This document shows, in pieces, positions 61,425 through 64,000 of a DNA stretch of 64,000 nt (positions within the stretch are counted from its first letter, which is position 1; the number at the start of each line of letters is the position of its first letter). The DNA is taken from positions 5,023,798 to 5,087,797 of the forward strand of contig NZ_CP036261.1 of the NCBI RefSeq assembly GCF_007741475.1, written 5' to 3'. A model generated the notes under the pieces. The model saw only the letters and a list, made by a program, of their open reading frames with translations, searched no databases and was not told the DNA's origin. A program made the position numbers and the translations under genes. The stretch comes from Rosistilla ulvae (GTDB taxonomy: Bacteria > Planctomycetota > Planctomycetia > Pirellulales > Pirellulaceae).

Positions 61425-62381
61425 ATGAAAAATGCTTCGTTGTTCATCCTTCTATTGCTATCCGCCCCATTCGCACATCGAGAGGCCGTTGGGCAGCAGG
61501 TTCAAGAGATTCGCTACCACAGTTCCGCAGACGATTCGCAGCAACCGGCGATGTTCTACGCCCCCCAGACCGACACTGCGGTCCCGTTGGTCGTGGTCTT
61601 GCACAGTTGGTCGGGAGACTACAAACAACGGCTTCATAAAAAGATCGAAGCTTGGTGCGTACAGCAGGGTTGGGCCTATATCCATCCCAACTTTCGCGGC
61701 CCCAATCTCCGTCCCGAGGCGACCGGATCGGAACTTGTCGTCCAGGACATCGTCAGCGCCGTCGATCACGCGAAAATGACGGCAAACATCGATCCGTCGG
61801 CTGTCTATTTGATCGGTACTTCCGGCGGCGGATACACTTCGCTGCTGATGGCTGGTCGGCATCCGGAAATCTGGGCGGGCGTGTCGGCTTGGGTTCCGAT
61901 CTCCGATCTGACGGCGTGGTATCACGAATGCAAGCTTGCCAAGCGAAACTACTTCAACAACATCGTCGCGTCGTGTGGTGGCGTTCCAGGGACAAGTCCC
62001 GAGGTCGACGAAGAGTATCGCAAACGATCGCCGCTGACCTATCTAGCCGACGCCAAAGGAGTCCGGTTGTCGATCAACGCGGGGATCCGCGACGGGCATG
62101 TGGGAAGCGTCCCGGTCAGCCATTCGTTGTTGGCGTTCAACGAAGTCGCCGAAGCCGCGGATCGATTGTCCGAAGAACAAATCCGCGAATTAGTCCAGAC
62201 GGCAAAAGTCCCCGCGGATCTGCAAACGGCGATCTCCGATCCAAGCTTCGGCGAGAAGCAGCCGTTGTTCCGCAGGACCTCCGGCAGCGCCACGGTAACC
62301 CTCTTCGACGGCGGCCACGAACTTGTCGACAACGCCGCGATCGCCTGGATCAAGCAGACGTATGCCGCGAAGGGCGACTGA
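61425..62381 (+). CDS. Secreted alpha/beta hydrolase (prolyl-oligopeptidase-like)
   Basis: 318 residues from the ATG that opens a signal peptide (MKNASLFILLLLSAPFAHRE). The open frame runs back to 61314, but that part lacks coding character. The core is an alpha/beta hydrolase: PLVVVLHSWSGDY (oxyanion strand), YIHPNFRGPN, nucleophile motif YLIGTSGGGYTSLLMAGRHP, and a likely catalytic His in LFDGGHELVD near the end. The family contains peptidases and esterases; the substrate cannot be told. It is divergent from the second GAF-HlyD gene and convergent with the antitoxin gene, 14 bp apart. Confidence 0.88.
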   Translation: MKNASLFILLLLSAPFAHREAVGQQVQEIRYHSSADDSQQPAMFYAPQTDTAVPLVVVLHSWSGDYKQRLHKKIEAWCVQQGWAYIHPNFRGPNLRPEATGSELVVQDIVSAVDHAKMTANIDPSAVYLIGTSGGGYTSLLMAGRHPEIWAGVSAWVPISDLTAWYHECKLAKRNYFNNIVASCGGVPGTSPEVDEEYRKRSPLTYLADAKGVRLSINAGIRDGHVGSVPVSHSLLAFNEVAEAADRLSEEQIRELVQTAKVPADLQTAISDPSFGEKQPLFRRTSGSATVTLFDGGHELVDNAAIAWIKQTYAAKGD

Positions 62382-62395
62382 GCTTCGGAGACTCG

Positions 62396-62794
62396 TTAAA
62401 AAGCGTCACCGCTTTGCAGCTGGTAGAGCATTCGCCAGATGCGATCGATCTCGCCTCGTTCAATCACTTCGATCGGTTTAAGACCTTCAAAGGCAGCATT
62501 GGGTTGATCCATCCAGGGACCGATCGCTTCTTGCTTGACGACATCTTCCAGAGCGGAAATGACGCGTTGCAACTCGGTTAGATTCTTCTGGATCACCGGC
62601 GAAGGTGGTTGTCCCGATTCGAGACTGGCAAGGTTTCGAACCGAGGTGGGGACCAGTCTCGCAAAGACCTCCCGACTCATTCCCAGCTTCGAACGGAGCT
62701 GGAGCGCGCGTCGACCGCGCGTATCCTCAACGATAGCCAAGCCGCCGGTACGCGAAGTTGCAGTGGAATGATTGTTGGGTGTTTTTTTCGTCAT
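62396..62794 (-). CDS. Xre/MbcA/ParS-type antitoxin
   Basis: 132 residues from the ATG at 62794. A helix-turn-helix N-terminal half (RSKLGMSREVFARLVPTSVR) is followed by the MbcA/ParS/Xre toxin-binding end (PWMDQPNAAFEGLKPIEVIE, then DRIWRMLYQLQSG). It neutralises the RES toxin encoded just upstream and probably represses the operon. A TTG that overlaps the toxin stop (62878) could extend it by 28 residues. A perfect 16-bp palindrome lies 62 bp upstream of the ATG. Confidence 0.9.
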   Translation of the reverse strand: MTKKTPNNHSTATSRTGGLAIVEDTRGRRALQLRSKLGMSREVFARLVPTSVRNLASLESGQPPSPVIQKNLTELQRVISALEDVVKQEAIGPWMDQPNAAFEGLKPIEVIERGEIDRIWRMLYQLQSGDAF

Positions 62795-62855
62795 CTCTGA
62801 GAACTCCGCCTGTCGAGATCGCCACCTACGGCCCGCGAGCCAACAGTACATTCTA

Positions 62856-62871
62856 CATGCAAATTTGCATG
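62856..62871. promoter_or_regulatory. Perfect 16-bp palindrome between toxin and antitoxin genes
   Basis: CATGCAAATTTGCATG is its own reverse complement. It sits 3 bp after the RES stop and 61 bp before the antitoxin ATG, a likely operator for the Xre antitoxin. Confidence 0.6.
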
Positions 62872-62874
62872 CAG

Positions 62875-63429
62875 TCAAAGCTCGAGGTCGTTCGCCGAGA
62901 GGACCTCGACCAAGCTTGATCCAACCAAATTATCGACGAAGACAACAAGATTTCGCCCCTTTGTTGCCGCAGCGGACGGAACGAGGATCGCCTCCAGGCC
63001 GATGGCTGCTGCGGCACTGCCGATCGCTTGCGTCGCGGGCATACGCCCTTTGTCGACGTCGGCCCGCCAATCGACGTGTGTAAATCGGGAGGATCGAAAT
63101 CGCCCTGCGGCCTGCACGTTGGCAGCGGTTAGGTCGAGAACGAAACTCAACTGGACATGGATTGCCACAAAGATCCGTGGCATCACGGTATGAGCCGCTA
63201 AGCCATGATAGCGAGCGGCTGCCAACGTTTCGGCCATCGCAACTTCAGGCGTAAGCGCGCCGTAGGTTGCACGGAGTCCGGGTGGATTCCAACGGCCGCC
63301 AAATCGGAAACTCCCTTCCCCCGAAAGGATATCCTTCGATCGGGAATGTCGAATCGAAACCGAGCGATAGATCGGCGCTGCGAACGCGTGAGCAAACTTG
63401 GCGAGCCGCTGGATCGAGTCTTGGTCCAT
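62875..63429 (-). CDS. RES-domain toxin
   Basis: 184 residues from the ATG at 63429; a GTG at 63438 is also possible. RES motifs are visible: PIYRSVSIRHSR, FRFGGRWNPPGLRATYGALT with the conserved Arg and Tyr, PEVAMAETLAAARYHG with the conserved Glu, and a Ser-rich end (DNLVGSSLVEVL). RES toxins of RES-Xre pairs degrade or modify NAD+ and halt growth. Here the toxin gene precedes the antitoxin gene, the reverse of the usual Xre-RES order. Confidence 0.9.
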   Translation of the reverse strand: MDQDSIQRLAKFAHAFAAPIYRSVSIRHSRSKDILSGEGSFRFGGRWNPPGLRATYGALTPEVAMAETLAAARYHGLAAHTVMPRIFVAIHVQLSFVLDLTAANVQAAGRFRSSRFTHVDWRADVDKGRMPATQAIGSAAAAIGLEAILVPSAAATKGRNLVVFVDNLVGSSLVEVLSANDLEL

Positions 63430-63522
63430 CAGCTGCACGGATCCATCAAGCCGGAAACAGAACGAATGAATCGCTTCTGTTTACAACGCGTCAAGATGAA
63501 GGGATCGCGCGTGGTGACGTGA

Positions 63523-64000
63523 CTAATCGTTCGCTGGCGGCATTTGCAGGATCGCGTCGGCAAACGCGACTCCCATCAGAGCAAACGTTTTTGCACAGCC
63601 GAGGTAATGGTAACCGGCGTTGGAGGCGCCTCGATCCCATAACGCAGCTTCTGCGGGAGTGATCAATTTTGCTTCCATCTCTTTTAAGTACTCTCGCTGC
63701 TGCGCTTCGCTCATCGTGCCGTCGGCATTGGCGTGGTTCTTGTTTTTGGTCCGCAACAGATAGCCCATCTGCCGGACTTGATCATGTTTATCCTGAATTG
63801 CGGCCAACGGTTCGTCCCAGAATGGCGCCGTCGGTACGGCGGTCACATTGCCGCGGAACTCCGGCAACAGCGAAGGGGCCGCCATCGCTTCGCGGAACTG
63901 CAAATTGTCGCGATTCGCCGTGTTACCACCAACTCCCATCACGCCGATCACAAACGGCATCCGCGGTGCGTCGAGGTCTTTGCGAACATCGTGGATGAAA
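63523..64000 (-). CDS. Sialate O-acetylesterase-like protein, C-terminal part
   Basis: The gene enters from the right edge; only the last 159 codons are seen. FIHDVRKDLDAPRMPFVIGV followed by MGVGG, LPEFRGNVTAVPTAPFWD and SNAGYHYLGCAKTFALMGVA match the C-terminal region of planctomycete SASA-family carbohydrate esterases, including the His-containing end (NAGYHYLG). These remove acetyl groups from sugars, usually outside the cytoplasm. The N-terminal SGNH motifs lie outside the window, so completeness cannot be judged. Confidence 0.8.
   Translation of the reverse strand, partial: FIHDVRKDLDAPRMPFVIGVMGVGGNTANRDNLQFREAMAAPSLLPEFRGNVTAVPTAPFWDEPLAAIQDKHDQVRQMGYLLRTKNKNHANADGTMSEAQQREYLKEMEAKLITPAEAALWDRGASNAGYHYLGCAKTFALMGVAFADAILQMPPAND

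Overview
The window looks like chromosomal DNA of a marine planctomycete, probably order Pirellulales, family Pirellulaceae. This is inferred from several planctomycete hallmarks: a giant protein with an N-terminal LEPR-like motif and a DUF4347 domain, a PVC-type CxxCH/HEAT protein, an SHD1-domain secreted protein, a J-like domain membrane protein, a PQQ-propeller lipoprotein-like protein and an AP2/histone-H1-like protein. GC content is moderately high throughout and Shine-Dalgarno sequences are sparse.

Layout. Positions 1-22087 (minus) are one uninterrupted frame of more than 7,360 codons whose 3' end lies off the window. It encodes a giant multi-domain surface or secreted protein. From the N-terminus it carries a LEPR-like motif, DUF4347, RTX-type Gly/Asp repeats, a right-handed beta-helix, a LamG-like region, a C-type-lectin-like domain, four seven-unit beta-propellers separated by cadherin-like sandwiches, Ig/cadherin-like modules, 13 BspA-type (DUF285) repeats and more cadherin/VCBS-like modules. 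Divergent from it (22414-32010, plus) is a cluster of five genes: a shortened SecA-like ATPase, a HlyD adaptor, a GAF-HlyD fusion, an M50-protease-like/HlyD fusion and a TolC-like outer-membrane protein. There is no HlyB-type ABC exporter in the window. The most economical reading is a dedicated export apparatus for the giant protein, built around a SecA paralogue and an M50-HlyD membrane protein. A second GAF-HlyD / HlyD / M50-HlyD triad lies at 56034-61107 (minus), without SecA, TolC or a giant cargo.

The rest is mostly housekeeping or typical planctomycete content: a glycine-rich small protein; guaB with an SHD1-domain protein downstream and an intrinsic terminator; a HEAT/TPR protein; exbB-exbD-exbD; an Mre11/Rad50-like pair (YhaO/YhaN type); nadC; a ComEA-like protein; the PVC-type CxxCH protein; a J-like membrane protein; an AP2-histone-like protein; a SRAP/HMCES-family protein; a small membrane protein; a PQQ propeller protein; an aquaglyceroporin; a secreted alpha/beta hydrolase; a RES/Xre toxin-antitoxin pair in reversed order; and the C-terminal part of a sialate O-acetylesterase-like protein entering from the right edge.

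No rRNA, tRNA, CRISPR array or insertion sequence was seen. Functions are assigned from motifs read by eye. Start codons are judged from signal peptides, overlaps and occasional Shine-Dalgarno sequences.
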